64,000 nt of DNA, from positions 1-64,000 of the forward strand of contig NZ_CAMLIG010000004.1 of assembly GCF_946480185.1 (NCBI RefSeq). The letters are read 5' to 3'. Position numbers and translations under genes: made by a program. Positions within the stretch are counted from its first letter, which is position 1. Every line of letters begins with the position of its first letter. Under the pieces are notes generated by a model. The model saw only the letters and a list, made by a program, of their open reading frames with translations, did no database searches and was not told where the DNA came from. Positions 23,840 to 32,812 of this stretch are shown in pieces. The DNA is from an uncultured Pedobacter sp. (GTDB lineage Bacteria; Bacteroidota; Bacteroidia; Sphingobacteriales; Sphingobacteriaceae).

Positions 23840-25864
23840 CTACTTGCTCACCGGCAACCAAACCGACATTTCACTAACGTGTCCCCTATTGCCCCAGGCG
23901 TAATAAGGAATTAACTTAATATCCGCTTTTTTCTCACGGGAATTTACTTCTCGGTATAAAGTATTTTTCCAGCTTTTTTCATTGTCCAACAATGCCGAAC
24001 CGTTTAGTACCAGCATTTTAGCGCCATCTATGTTTTGCATTACAGGCGCAAATTTAATACTTGCCGGAAGTGTAAAATCAAAAACTTTATTTCCATTATC
24101 TGTTGATTCTGCACAATAAACTACTGGACCGTATTTCACGGCAACTTGGTTACGGGTTTCCTCTACCATTGGGTTGGCTTCCACCAATTTGGCTTCCATT
24201 GGCATTTGCAATGTAATTACATCGCCTTTTTTCCACTTAGCGTTTACCGCAAAGTACTGTCCGCCTTTGATGTTTTCGTTAACCAATTTGCCATTTACCA
24301 AAATATTCGCTGTTTTGCACCAGCCAGGGATACGGAAATTTATAGCCTGAGTGCTTTTTAAATTGCTCTGGATATTGATTTTCACCTGGCCATTCCAAGG
24401 ATAATCTGTTTGTTGATTCAACTTGATCTCCTCGCCATTTTGCAAGGTGGTTTTTAAATTATTGCTTCCAAAAAGGTTCACATACAAACCGTTTTTACCG
24501 ATGCTATAAGCGTAATCACTCACCTCGGAAATGGTGCGCACCACATTTGGCGGACAGCAGTTTGATAAAGTAATATAAGGCACTCTGTCTTTCGACCAGC
24601 GTTGTTTAAAAGGTAAATCATCAGAATAACTCAAGGGATTGGTATATAAAAACTTCGTCCCATCTAGGCTAATTCCCGATAAAACGCTGTTGTACAAAGC
24701 GGTTTCCATCACATCTGCATATTTGGAGTCGCCAGTAATCTGTAGCATCCTCCAATTCCATAATACGTTACCAATATTGGCGCAAGTTTCGTTATGGGCG
24801 GTAAAGTTTGGCAATTGATACGGCCTTCCATAAGCCTGGTGGATTTTCTGCACTTCCGTTGGGTTATAAGAAGTTCCGTCCGGCGACACACCATCATACA
24901 AAGAACCACATCCACCGGTAACATACATTTTGTGCTGCGTTAAATCATCCCACATCACATTTAGCCTTCCTAAAAGCGCAGTATCTCCATCTTCGGCATA
25001 TAAATCGGCGACGCCAGCATAAAGGTAATTTGCCCTAACCGCATGCCCGGTAATGTGGGTTTGCTGTAAAAACGGAATCCTATCCTGATTGTCATCGGTT
25101 CCGTCGTCGATATCGCCTTTAATGGCAATTAAATGTTTGGCCAACTCTAAATACCGAGGATCTTTTGTGGTGCGGTACATTTCTATCACGCCCATATAAT
25201 GCGACGGACAAATGGCGTTACGGGCTAATGTGGACGATGCTTTCTGATAGAAATTGTACAAATAATCGGTGGCTTTTATAGCTACATTCAATAAATTGGT
25301 TTTCCCGGTTGCCCGGTAATGCACACAGCCGGCCGTCATTAAATGCCCGATGTTATATGCCTCAAAACTTAACCTGTCCTGAAACTGATTTTTTTCACCG
25401 GTATTACGTTGCTCAATCATGGCTTTGGTATAAATATAACCATCAGCTCTTTGCGATTTGGCAATTACCGCGATGGCTTTATCCATCATTTCGTCCAGTT
25501 TTTTGTCTTTGGTGATGGCGTACATATTGGCTACGCCTTCCAACACTTTATAAAAATCTCCATCGTGAAAAGATGGACCTTTGTGTTGGCCCGTATCTAA
25601 TCCGGCCGCAATCTCGAAGTTTTTAAAAGCGTGACTTATATTTGCATCCATATAAGTATCCCATATATGTGGAATCATAGATGTTCTACAAACTTCAAAC
25701 CTGTCGCCCCAAAAACCGCCTATCCAACGTACATCTTCCATATTTGGGCTATGGAAAACCGCATATTTACTGTTGCTTGTGTTGGTTAATGCTTTTTGTT
25801 GTGCAAAAGCAAAGCATCCTGTTAAACAGAATAACATCGTAATTACATAATTTCTATTTTTCAT
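23840..25864 (-). CDS. GH127-type beta-L-arabinofuranosidase (DUF1680), secreted
   Basis: This 674-aa protein has a signal peptide (MKNRNYVITMLFCLTGCFAFAQ). The catalytic centre is readable: Glu359 and Cys361 in HNETCANIG, and Cys436/Cys437 in SNCCPPNVVRT. Their spacing matches the zinc-thiolate site of Bifidobacterium HypBA1 (E338, C340, C417, C418). The N-terminal (alpha/alpha)6 barrel (GFWGDRFEVCRTSMIPHIW) is followed by two beta-sandwich domains (YVNLFGSNNLKT, INFRIPGWCKTANILVNGKL). GH127 and related GH146 enzymes release beta-L-arabinofuranose, present in pectin side chains and extensins. It is monocistronic by spacing and convergent with the propeller glycosidase. GH146 is an alternative assignment. 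Confidence 0.9.
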   Translation of the reverse strand: MKNRNYVITMLFCLTGCFAFAQQKALTNTSNSKYAVFHSPNMEDVRWIGGFWGDRFEVCRTSMIPHIWDTYMDANISHAFKNFEIAAGLDTGQHKGPSFHDGDFYKVLEGVANMYAITKDKKLDEMMDKAIAVIAKSQRADGYIYTKAMIEQRNTGEKNQFQDRLSFEAYNIGHLMTAGCVHYRATGKTNLLNVAIKATDYLYNFYQKASSTLARNAICPSHYMGVIEMYRTTKDPRYLELAKHLIAIKGDIDDGTDDNQDRIPFLQQTHITGHAVRANYLYAGVADLYAEDGDTALLGRLNVMWDDLTQHKMYVTGGCGSLYDGVSPDGTSYNPTEVQKIHQAYGRPYQLPNFTAHNETCANIGNVLWNWRMLQITGDSKYADVMETALYNSVLSGISLDGTKFLYTNPLSYSDDLPFKQRWSKDRVPYITLSNCCPPNVVRTISEVSDYAYSIGKNGLYVNLFGSNNLKTTLQNGEEIKLNQQTDYPWNGQVKINIQSNLKSTQAINFRIPGWCKTANILVNGKLVNENIKGGQYFAVNAKWKKGDVITLQMPMEAKLVEANPMVEETRNQVAVKYGPVVYCAESTDNGNKVFDFTLPASIKFAPVMQNIDGAKMLVLNGSALLDNEKSWKNTLYREVNSREKKADIKLIPYYAWGNRGHVSEMSVWLPVSK

Positions 25865-26203
25865 AATTTCTTATTAATATAACGTTTTAGGGCTTATTTT
25901 TGATTTCAACGCTGAATAACCACCCCCAACCCAATGTCATTAAGTTAAGAGAATTTTTCTCTACTTCGCGTCATGTCGAGGATACGAGACATCTCACAAG
26001 CAAGGTCTGCTTATAGCGCCTGATACCTATTTGTGAGATGTTTCATTATCGTTCAACATGACGTAATGAAGAGAAAAAACTCTTCTCCGTTCAATCTCTC
26101 CCTCTGGAGAGAGATACAGAGGGAGATTTTCTCTTTTCATTATTTGAATATCGTTCTTTATGGTGCAAATCCTCGACTGCAGGATGGTTAGACCCATAAT
26201 CTC
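25865..26203. repeat. Intergenic spacer packed with palindromic repeats
   Basis: Positions 25964-26071 form a palindromic element whose arms CGTCATGTCGAGGATACGAG and (reverse-complemented) CGTCATGTTGAACGATAATG enclose TCTCACA motifs. A related, oppositely oriented copy lies at 31550-31646. A second, shorter palindrome built on CTCCCTCTG/CAGAGGGAG follows at about 26095-26135, downstream of the GH106 stop, and may act as its terminator. No gene or clear promoter for GH127 was found here. Confidence 0.65.
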
Positions 26204-29200
26204 TTATTTAATTTCTTTTTCAATTACAATTGGTCCTAATAATCCGGCCGGCAATAAGGATTCTCCTTCTAAATGATAAGGTGCCGTAGTTTGTGTAATT
26301 CGCTTATCAACAGACAAACTTTGATCTCCAATTAATCGGTTATGCCAAGTGTTTGTGACGCCAATTTCTATTTGATTTTTGCCTTTTTTAATGGCGGATG
26401 ATATGTTGATGCGATGCGGGTTTGTCCATATTACACCGACTTGTTTTCCGTTTACTGTAACCGAAGCCAAATCATGAATTTCCCCAAGGTTTAGATATAG
26501 CGTTTGTTTTAAATCTTTTCTTTTTAGTTTGATGGATTTTGAATAAACTGCCGTACCCGAATAATATTTGATGCTGGAATCTGCTGAGGAAGTCCAGTCG
26601 GTTAGTTTATCCATACTGATGGATGTTGAAGGACCACCGTAACTTTTATCGAACTTTACTGTCCAGCTTTCGCTGATGTTGTTCACCTGTTCAAACTCAG
26701 ACCAATTTTTTCCTAAGTTCTTTGCAGAAATTTCTGCTTTTCCTTTAAAAATTACGAAAACAGATTGCGCTGGTTGCAACTTCAATTTGATTTGGGTTCT
26801 GCCGTTTTCAGTCTGGTAAGATTTTACCGCAGTCCAGGTATCGGTTACCGCATCGTAAAGTTGAGGTTTCATCCCGCTAAAGCGGAAAGAAAAATCTAAA
26901 ACTCTTTCTTTTTGTTGCTGGTTGCTGATGAAATAAATCTCCTGATTATCGGCACTACGATGGTTCCAAGCGATGTCATCGGCGTAAGCGTTTCCAGATT
27001 CTGTAACGATTAAATCCTTAGCTAAACCGTATTCCGAGAAATCACTTTTGGTATACGGTTGATCTTTTATAACGATAATTCCTTTACTTTCCAACTCTTT
27101 TATTTTGTTTAAAGAAGCTTGGCTAATGATGTTATCCGGGTTCATCACGTTTTCGATTGGCAAAACTAAAATCTTATAAGCCACGCCATTTTTGCTGAAT
27201 TTTACTCTTCCGTTTTCTACAAAAGCATTCTGTAAAGCATCGGGATTAAAGGAATCATAAGCATAGCCATTCAACGGATTTACCCAGTCTTCTGCCTGAA
27301 AAGCATTGGCCGTATTGGTTACGCCCTTTGGGATTTGTTGCAGAGGAACACCTTCGTTATTTTGTCTTATCTTTTCGGATTCTACTCTTTCTTGCCCAAA
27401 AATCCCCGGTAAAGTACTTACAAAACGATCCGGCAATAGGGAACGTCGCGGAATTTCATCGCCCGTGAAAACGGCGATATCCCGTACCGGCTTGCCTTGC
27501 TGTAACAAATGCTGAACATTGGTGGCATAATCAACCCAAGCTTTCCCGGGTTTCCACCAGGTTTGGTCTCGCTGAAAGTACAAGCCCACACCATCTAAGG
27601 TCATTCCGGGTTTTCTATCCATCCATGGATTGTGTGTAAACACGTGGTAAACCATTTTATTGATTCCCAAAGCGTAGTTTCTATCCTGCAAAGCTTTCAG
27701 CATGCCAGGTTGCTCGCTCCAATCCATCCTCACGGTCGTAAAAGATTCCGACTGGATAATTGATTTTCCGTAAATATGACTCGCAGAAACTGCATCTAAC
27801 ATATCATTTGGCTTGTCATGCGTTGGGCTGTTAAACCAGAACTCGCCCATTGGCACATCTACACTTTTGTAATGTAACATACCATCACTCACCATGGTTG
27901 GCGCTACACTTTCAGCGGTAAAAGTTAGTCCGTTTTCTTTAGCTAAAGATGCTGTTGTTTTATAAAAAACATCATTTACCAGTTCGGCAATGGTTAAACG
28001 GACATCGTACAATACCTTTTCTGATTTGCTGGCACTTTCAATGGGTACGCCCGCCATTACAGGCAAATAAGGCATTAAATCGTAACCTCTTCTTTGCTTA
28101 AATTCGGTAGCAAAATTTGCTGACCAGTTTTGGCTTCCGCACTCCCAACTATCAATATGGAAACCGGTCAAGACATCTTTATATTCTGTTCCGGCATGCT
28201 TTAAAGCTTCGCCATACCAGTTATTAAACTGCAATTTTATAGCTTCTTTGCTGAACTTATCGCATTCTAAACCCATTCCGCCACCACCAGTGGCATTGGT
28301 ATGTCCGGTAGAAGTATGTCCAATTCTAAGAATTGTCCAATCGCCCACAGGTGCTTTCCAATTTAACTCGCCATTGGCATTTACTTTATCCGTTAGATTA
28401 ATAATTTGGTAAGGGTTGACACATAAATCATCACTGATTTCTTGAGCAGTAGTACGTTTGCTGATACGCCAAACTTCCCCGTTTTTACTTTCGTACTGAT
28501 TGATGGTTGGTTCTGAAAAAAGTTGCAAGCCTGTTAATTTTAGGGATGGTTTCCATTTGGCGGCGTCTAAATCCTCATCAGCGGGCAAAGAGCCTTCTTT
28601 ATCATATACCAACCGGAAATATTTCGCGGTAGCAGGTACAATGCTGTAAGTATGCTCTACATCGGTGTCTTGCCAGCCATGCCGAGGTGCTTGTAATTGT
28701 TGATGGTCCTTGAAGTTTATGCCATCATCGCTCACCTGAACCAATAATCTTTGTGCCTCGTAATTGTTTCCATTAGTTTCTACCCTAATGGTACGGCAGG
28801 TAAAAGCTTTTTGAAAGCTAAAGGTGATATAAGCTTTAGCCGAGGTTTTAAAAGATTCTTTGCCGTTGGGTGCGATTAGGAAATCAACATTTTCGCCAGT
28901 GCTGGCGGTTACTGTCGGTTTTAAAGTTTGGGTATTCAGTTTTGATCCTGCTAAGGACGGAAACGCGACAATTTCTATGTCTTGATAATAGTTTTGATAA
29001 TGCTTTGGCCTAGGCAATTGGATTTTTAAAAGTTTGTTGCCTTGTACATCCAATTTGCTGAAAACTACTTTTTGCATGGATAGTTCTGGCGTAATCCATG
29101 GACCTCCGCCAAGTGCAAAACCATCGCTAAAGTGCATCCCTATTTTTAGATTGAGCCTTTTAGCTTCCGCGAAAGCAAAGGTGACCATATCCCACCATCT

Positions 29201-29449
29201 TGGTGTTAACTGAACTGCTTCTGGAGTATAAATAGGTGGCTTTGCCGCACCTTTAATGGGCATTAAATAAGCTCCGGCAATACCGTTTGCTTTCATGGCT
29301 TCCAAATCGGCAGTAATGCCTGCTTTTGAAACGCCGGCCTGCATCCAGTACCAGAATACCCAAGGTTTGGTGTTATCAATCTGCTGAGCCCAAGTATTTA
29401 ACGAAGCTGTGGTTAAAATTATTAATAAAAATCGTTTTAAAAATTCCAT
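26204..29449 (-). CDS. GH106 alpha-L-rhamnosidase, secreted
   Basis: This 1081-aa protein starts at the ATG 29449, which overlaps the stop of the upstream symporter gene by one base (TAATG). The longer open frame only re-reads symporter DNA. The signal peptide is MEFLKRFLLIILTTASLNTWAQ. The mature start PWVFWYWMQAGVSKAGITAD with LEAMKANGIAGAYLMP and KIGMHFSDGFALGGGPWITP is the GH106 barrel signature. Further marks are GHTNATGGGGMGLECDKFSK, GFHIDSWECGSQNWS and a C-terminal galactose-binding-like domain (YLNLGEIHDLASVTVNGKQ, GVTNTWHNRLIGD). GH106 hydrolyses alpha-L-rhamnosides in rhamnogalacturonans. Translational coupling to a FucP-type transporter suggests that release and uptake of rhamnose or a related deoxy-sugar go together. 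Confidence 0.88.
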   Translation of the reverse strand: MEFLKRFLLIILTTASLNTWAQQIDNTKPWVFWYWMQAGVSKAGITADLEAMKANGIAGAYLMPIKGAAKPPIYTPEAVQLTPRWWDMVTFAFAEAKRLNLKIGMHFSDGFALGGGPWITPELSMQKVVFSKLDVQGNKLLKIQLPRPKHYQNYYQDIEIVAFPSLAGSKLNTQTLKPTVTASTGENVDFLIAPNGKESFKTSAKAYITFSFQKAFTCRTIRVETNGNNYEAQRLLVQVSDDGINFKDHQQLQAPRHGWQDTDVEHTYSIVPATAKYFRLVYDKEGSLPADEDLDAAKWKPSLKLTGLQLFSEPTINQYESKNGEVWRISKRTTAQEISDDLCVNPYQIINLTDKVNANGELNWKAPVGDWTILRIGHTSTGHTNATGGGGMGLECDKFSKEAIKLQFNNWYGEALKHAGTEYKDVLTGFHIDSWECGSQNWSANFATEFKQRRGYDLMPYLPVMAGVPIESASKSEKVLYDVRLTIAELVNDVFYKTTASLAKENGLTFTAESVAPTMVSDGMLHYKSVDVPMGEFWFNSPTHDKPNDMLDAVSASHIYGKSIIQSESFTTVRMDWSEQPGMLKALQDRNYALGINKMVYHVFTHNPWMDRKPGMTLDGVGLYFQRDQTWWKPGKAWVDYATNVQHLLQQGKPVRDIAVFTGDEIPRRSLLPDRFVSTLPGIFGQERVESEKIRQNNEGVPLQQIPKGVTNTANAFQAEDWVNPLNGYAYDSFNPDALQNAFVENGRVKFSKNGVAYKILVLPIENVMNPDNIISQASLNKIKELESKGIIVIKDQPYTKSDFSEYGLAKDLIVTESGNAYADDIAWNHRSADNQEIYFISNQQQKERVLDFSFRFSGMKPQLYDAVTDTWTAVKSYQTENGRTQIKLKLQPAQSVFVIFKGKAEISAKNLGKNWSEFEQVNNISESWTVKFDKSYGGPSTSISMDKLTDWTSSADSSIKYYSGTAVYSKSIKLKRKDLKQTLYLNLGEIHDLASVTVNGKQVGVIWTNPHRINISSAIKKGKNQIEIGVTNTWHNRLIGDQSLSVDKRITQTTAPYHLEGESLLPAGLLGPIVIEKEIK

Positions 29450-30765
29450 TAAGCAATAGCTGTTTTTGTTTTCACCTTGTGACCAAATACGCTGAAATAT
29501 AAAATAACCAAAAAGCAGATTAAAGGAATAATGTAACCTGCTTGAATATCGTCGTGTTTGATATCGATAAATGTTCCCATTACATAAGGCAAAATTGCAC
29601 CTCCAACAATTGACATTACCAATAATGAAGAGCCGGTTTCCGTATCGGATTTTAAACCCACAATGCCTAAAGAAAATATGGTTGGAAACATAATGGACAT
29701 GAAAAATCCGATTCCGCCTAAAGCATAAATCACGTAAATGCCACTTCCATAAATTGCCACTGCACAAAGTATTACGCTCAAAACACAATAGATAGAAAGC
29801 AATGTATAATCTTTCACATATTTCAAAAAGAAAGTTCCGATGAATCTACCCGCCATAAATAAGAAGCCATAAACACCTAAATAATATCCGGCAGTTTTTT
29901 CGTCCATATTGGCACCTTGCTCTGCCATACGGATAAAGAAACTGGTTACGCAAACCTGTGCGCCAACGTAAAAAAACTGAGCTACCACTGCCCAGCTTAA
30001 ATGCGAATGTTTAAGCACAGAAAAGAAGCCCGGTTTTACCTCAACTTCGGTATGTTCTGGTTTCATAGACGGCAAGTGCATAAAATAAAAGATGACCGCC
30101 ACCGATACTAAAATTAAACCCAAGATAATGTAAGGCAGTTTTACCGAAGCCGCTTCGCTCATTAAATAGGTGGATCTTTCTACATCAGACATGGCTGCCA
30201 TTTGGTCTGGCGTAAAGTTTTTACCCGATAAAATAAACAACGAGCCAACAATTGGCGCTACCATGGCCGCCAAACCGTTAAAAGATGCCGCTAAGTTTAA
30301 GCGTTTGGAAGAACTTTCCGGCGGACCTAAAATTGCCGCATAAGGATTAGCACTGGTTTCTAAAAGAGCCAATCCGCAACCAATTACAAATAGGGCAAAC
30401 AAAAACATGCCGTAGGTAAGCGTGTTTGCTGCCGGAACAAACAAAAAAGCGCCAATAGCAAAAATAAGCAGACCAGTAATAATGCTGTTTTTGTAGCCAA
30501 ACCTTTTCACAATCATCCCGGCTGGAATAGCCATAATAAAGTAGGCGAAAAACACCGAACTATCAATTAAAGTGGACTGACGGTTATTTAACTGACAGGC
30601 CTTTTTTAAATGTGGAATCAGGATGGAATCCAGATTATGCGCCATTCCCCAAAGAAAAAATAGCAACGTTACTAAAATAAAAGGCACCAAATATTTGTTG
30701 CCCTGTGCTTTGCCTTGCGGTAACGGCGCTTCATGTTGGTCGCCGATTTGGTTAGTTACTTGCAT
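29449..30765 (-). CDS. FucP-type MFS sugar:H+ symporter
   Basis: This 438-aa inner-membrane protein has 12 predicted transmembrane helices. The essential acidic residues of E. coli FucP (Asp46, Glu135) have counterparts here: Asp46 in MAHNLDSILIPHLKKA and Glu136 in GLALLETSANPYA. FGYKNSIITGLLIFAIGAFL and NLAASFNGLAAMVAPIVGS are typical of the fucose/glucose/galactose:H+ family. The substrate is probably a neutral monosaccharide released by the neighbouring enzymes (L-rhamnose, L-fucose or galactose); sequence alone does not decide. It is coupled to GH106 by a 1-nt overlap and lies 66 nt after the MaoC gene. Confidence 0.9.
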   Translation of the reverse strand: MQVTNQIGDQHEAPLPQGKAQGNKYLVPFILVTLLFFLWGMAHNLDSILIPHLKKACQLNNRQSTLIDSSVFFAYFIMAIPAGMIVKRFGYKNSIITGLLIFAIGAFLFVPAANTLTYGMFLFALFVIGCGLALLETSANPYAAILGPPESSSKRLNLAASFNGLAAMVAPIVGSLFILSGKNFTPDQMAAMSDVERSTYLMSEAASVKLPYIILGLILVSVAVIFYFMHLPSMKPEHTEVEVKPGFFSVLKHSHLSWAVVAQFFYVGAQVCVTSFFIRMAEQGANMDEKTAGYYLGVYGFLFMAGRFIGTFFLKYVKDYTLLSIYCVLSVILCAVAIYGSGIYVIYALGGIGFFMSIMFPTIFSLGIVGLKSDTETGSSLLVMSIVGGAILPYVMGTFIDIKHDDIQAGYIIPLICFLVILYFSVFGHKVKTKTAIA

Positions 30766-30831
30766 CGTTTTGTTAGTTCGTTGGTTGGTTAGATTGTTAG
30801 GTGGTTGGTTGGTTAGATCAAACGGATTAGC
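30766..30831. repeat. GTTGGTTAG-rich simple repeat upstream of the symporter gene
   Basis: The plus strand reads as repeated GTTAG/GTTGG units, including TTGTTAGGTGGTTGG. Similar tracts occur at 7281-7320 and, on the opposite strand, 59345-59425. It occupies the whole gap between the symporter and MaoC genes. Confidence 0.6.
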
Positions 30832-31275
30832 TTATTTCTTTCTGTTTACTAATAAAAGGTGATCGCAAACCATTACCACTTCTCCCCTTTGGTTGATGAT
30901 TTCTACGTGTTCTGTTACGGTGCCCATTTCTGGTTTTTTGGCTTCTCCTTTTTCGGATATGGTGATCTCTGAGTGGATGGTATCGCCGATGTGAACGGGT
31001 TTTACAAATCGCATTTTATCATAACCTCTAGAAAATGCTTCGGGGTTAATTTCTGATGCGGTTAAACCGATTCCGATACTGAACACCATGGTTCCGTGGG
31101 CAATTCTCTGTTTAAAAGGTTGGGTTTTGCACCATTCGGCATCCATGTGGTGCGGAAAAAAATCTCCGGTATGCCCGGCGTGAACCACAAAATCTGTTTC
31201 GGTGATAGTTCGGCCGAGCGTTGTTCTTTTATCGTTTAACTGATAATCTTCGAAATATGTTGATTTGAAATACAT
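30832..31275 (-). CDS. MaoC-family (hot-dog) dehydratase
   Basis: This 147-aa cytoplasmic protein has no signal. It has the hot-dog fold of R-specific enoyl-CoA hydratases and related dehydratases: [20 protein letters not shown], with the MaoC-type catalytic Asp/His region (Asp in [10 protein letters not shown]), then [37 protein letters not shown] and [13 protein letters not shown]. MaoC enzymes hydrate or dehydrate acyl-CoA thioesters. Its presence in a glycan-utilisation operon is odd, but it makes sense next to two class III CoA-transferases a few genes upstream. It is separated from the Gfo/Idh gene by a repeat-filled gap, so co-transcription is inferred. Confidence 0.88.
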   Translation of the reverse strand: MYFKSTYFEDYQLNDKRTTLGRTITETDFVVHAGHTGDFFPHHMDAEWCKTQPFKQRIAHGTMVFSIGIGLTASEINPEAFSRGYDKMRFVKPVHIGDTIHSEITISEKGEAKKPEMGTVTEHVEIINQRGEVVMVCDHLLLVNRKK

Positions 31276-31655
31276 TTTTTTTGTTCAGTAGTGAGTATTT
31301 AGTAGTGAGTTCCTATCCTTGTTGCTCTTGATTCTTGGTTCTATTTTAAGTCATTTTACAATTTTTAAGGATGGCTAACCACTCCCTACACCCGCCAGCG
31401 GGGGACACTTGTATTGTTTTTTATTCATCGTTGTAATTTGCCACTCAATATCTCTCGCTGGCGGGAGAATTAAAGAGGGTGGTTTTTCTTTACTAATTTT
31501 ATAATTTAAGAATGGTTATACCACCCCTACCCATGTTATTTAAGCGATGCCGTCATGTTGAACGATAGTGAAACATCTCACAAATAGGTATTGTCTCCAT
31601 ATTGGCAACTTTTCTTGTGTGATGTCTCCTATCGTCGACATGACGGAGTGATAAT
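31276..31655. repeat. Repeat-filled spacer between Gfo/Idh and MaoC genes
   Basis: This 380-nt gap contains three things. There is a short direct repeat of TAGTAGTGAGT near 31290-31312. There is a palindromic element at about 31378-31490 with arms around CCGCCAGCG/CGCTGGCGG and AACCACTCCCT/AGAGGGTGGTT. There is also a full copy of the GAACGATAGTGAAACATC element at 31550-31646. No gene is seen. Confidence 0.65.
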
Positions 31656-32720
31656 TTAACCCTCCAAAGCCACTCCGCCGCTCTCGTTACTAACGTAACA
31701 GGCTTCTACAACTTTCATTGTGCCTAAAACGTCTTGTACGCTAGTGTGTAATATTTTATCCGAACCTTCTTTGTAACGCATTAAGTTGGACATTGTACCC
31801 ACAAAAGCTTCTGGGAACCAAGAACCTTCTAATTCTAATTTCTTCCATTCATATTCTCCTTCTTCGTTTTTGATGGTGTATTCAAAAACATCGGGCAAGC
31901 CTTCGGGATAATTCATCAAAAGTCCCATTTTTGCTTTGATGGCTCCTTTTGTTCCCTCCCATTTGATGTAGCTTTCTTCATTCAATGCTCCAAAATCGTG
32001 GTCGTGATTGGTGTTGATGACCGCCCTTAAATCATCCTTATAGTTCATCAAAATGGTTGAACGAGAGGAGGATAAATCTTTTTTAGGATGAGAATAAGTG
32101 TGCGCTTGTACCGATTGTGGATTACCAAAAAATGAACGGATACAATCAATATAATGTACACTATGGAATAAAATTTCTAAACGAGGATGTCCTTTAATTA
32201 CCGGAAACAAATGCCAAGGTGTATTTACCGTTACTTTAAATTCGATATCGTAAATATCGCCAATTAGATTTTGGCTGATAATAGACCTTGCCGCAGCAAC
32301 AAATGGTGCAAAACGCAACTGAAAATTAATGGCAGCCACCAAGTTTTTCCGTTCGCAAACTGCTACAATTTCTCTAGCCTGCTTTAAATCGTTGCCCATA
32401 GGTTTCTGGATTAAAACCGCAGCACCGTCCGGCAGTTGTTCTAAAATCTCGATGTACTGGTCGGGCAGAACGGTAATATCGTAAACCGCATTTGCAGGCG
32501 CATTTTTAACGGCATCTGCAACGGTGTCAAAAACATGCGGAATATTAAATTTTTCTGCAAAATCTTTCGCTTTGGCTATGGTTCTGTTGGTAATTCCGAA
32601 AACTTCAAAACCTGCCATTTTATAGGCTGGCAAATGCGCATCTTTTACAATTCCGCTTGCGCCGATGATGATAATGGGCTGTTTTGTTTTGGGTAGTTCC
32701 GGCTTATAGTTGATCTGCAT
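31656..32720 (-). CDS. Gfo/Idh/MocA-family oxidoreductase (first copy)
   Basis: This 354-aa cytoplasmic NAD(P)-dependent dehydrogenase has a Rossmann start at about residues 16-45 (PIIIIGASGIVKDAHLPAYK), the MocA-type lysine motif as IQKPMGNDL near 104-112 (Lys-Pro of the EKP motif) and HSVHYIDCIRSFFG further on. Family members oxidise sugars, sugar acids or inositols. It lies 92 nt after the second binding-protein-like gene, in the same direction. With the CoA-transferases it may act on the same carbohydrate-derived acid. The substrate is unknown. Confidence 0.87.
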   Translation of the reverse strand: MQINYKPELPKTKQPIIIIGASGIVKDAHLPAYKMAGFEVFGITNRTIAKAKDFAEKFNIPHVFDTVADAVKNAPANAVYDITVLPDQYIEILEQLPDGAAVLIQKPMGNDLKQAREIVAVCERKNLVAAINFQLRFAPFVAAARSIISQNLIGDIYDIEFKVTVNTPWHLFPVIKGHPRLEILFHSVHYIDCIRSFFGNPQSVQAHTYSHPKKDLSSSRSTILMNYKDDLRAVINTNHDHDFGALNEESYIKWEGTKGAIKAKMGLLMNYPEGLPDVFEYTIKNEEGEYEWKKLELEGSWFPEAFVGTMSNLMRYKEGSDKILHTSVQDVLGTMKVVEACYVSNESGGVALEG

Positions 32721-32812
32721 TTTATTAAGTTAAAAGTCAAAAGTTGAAAATTAAAAGACTTACAGCTCTGACGGTAAGCGATTTATCAAACATCTTTCGT
32801 TTTATTTAAACA

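Noticed and set aside
29450..29788. N-terminal extension of the GH106 frame
   Set aside because: It overlaps the symporter gene in another frame; the signal peptide and the TAATG overlap place the start at 29449.
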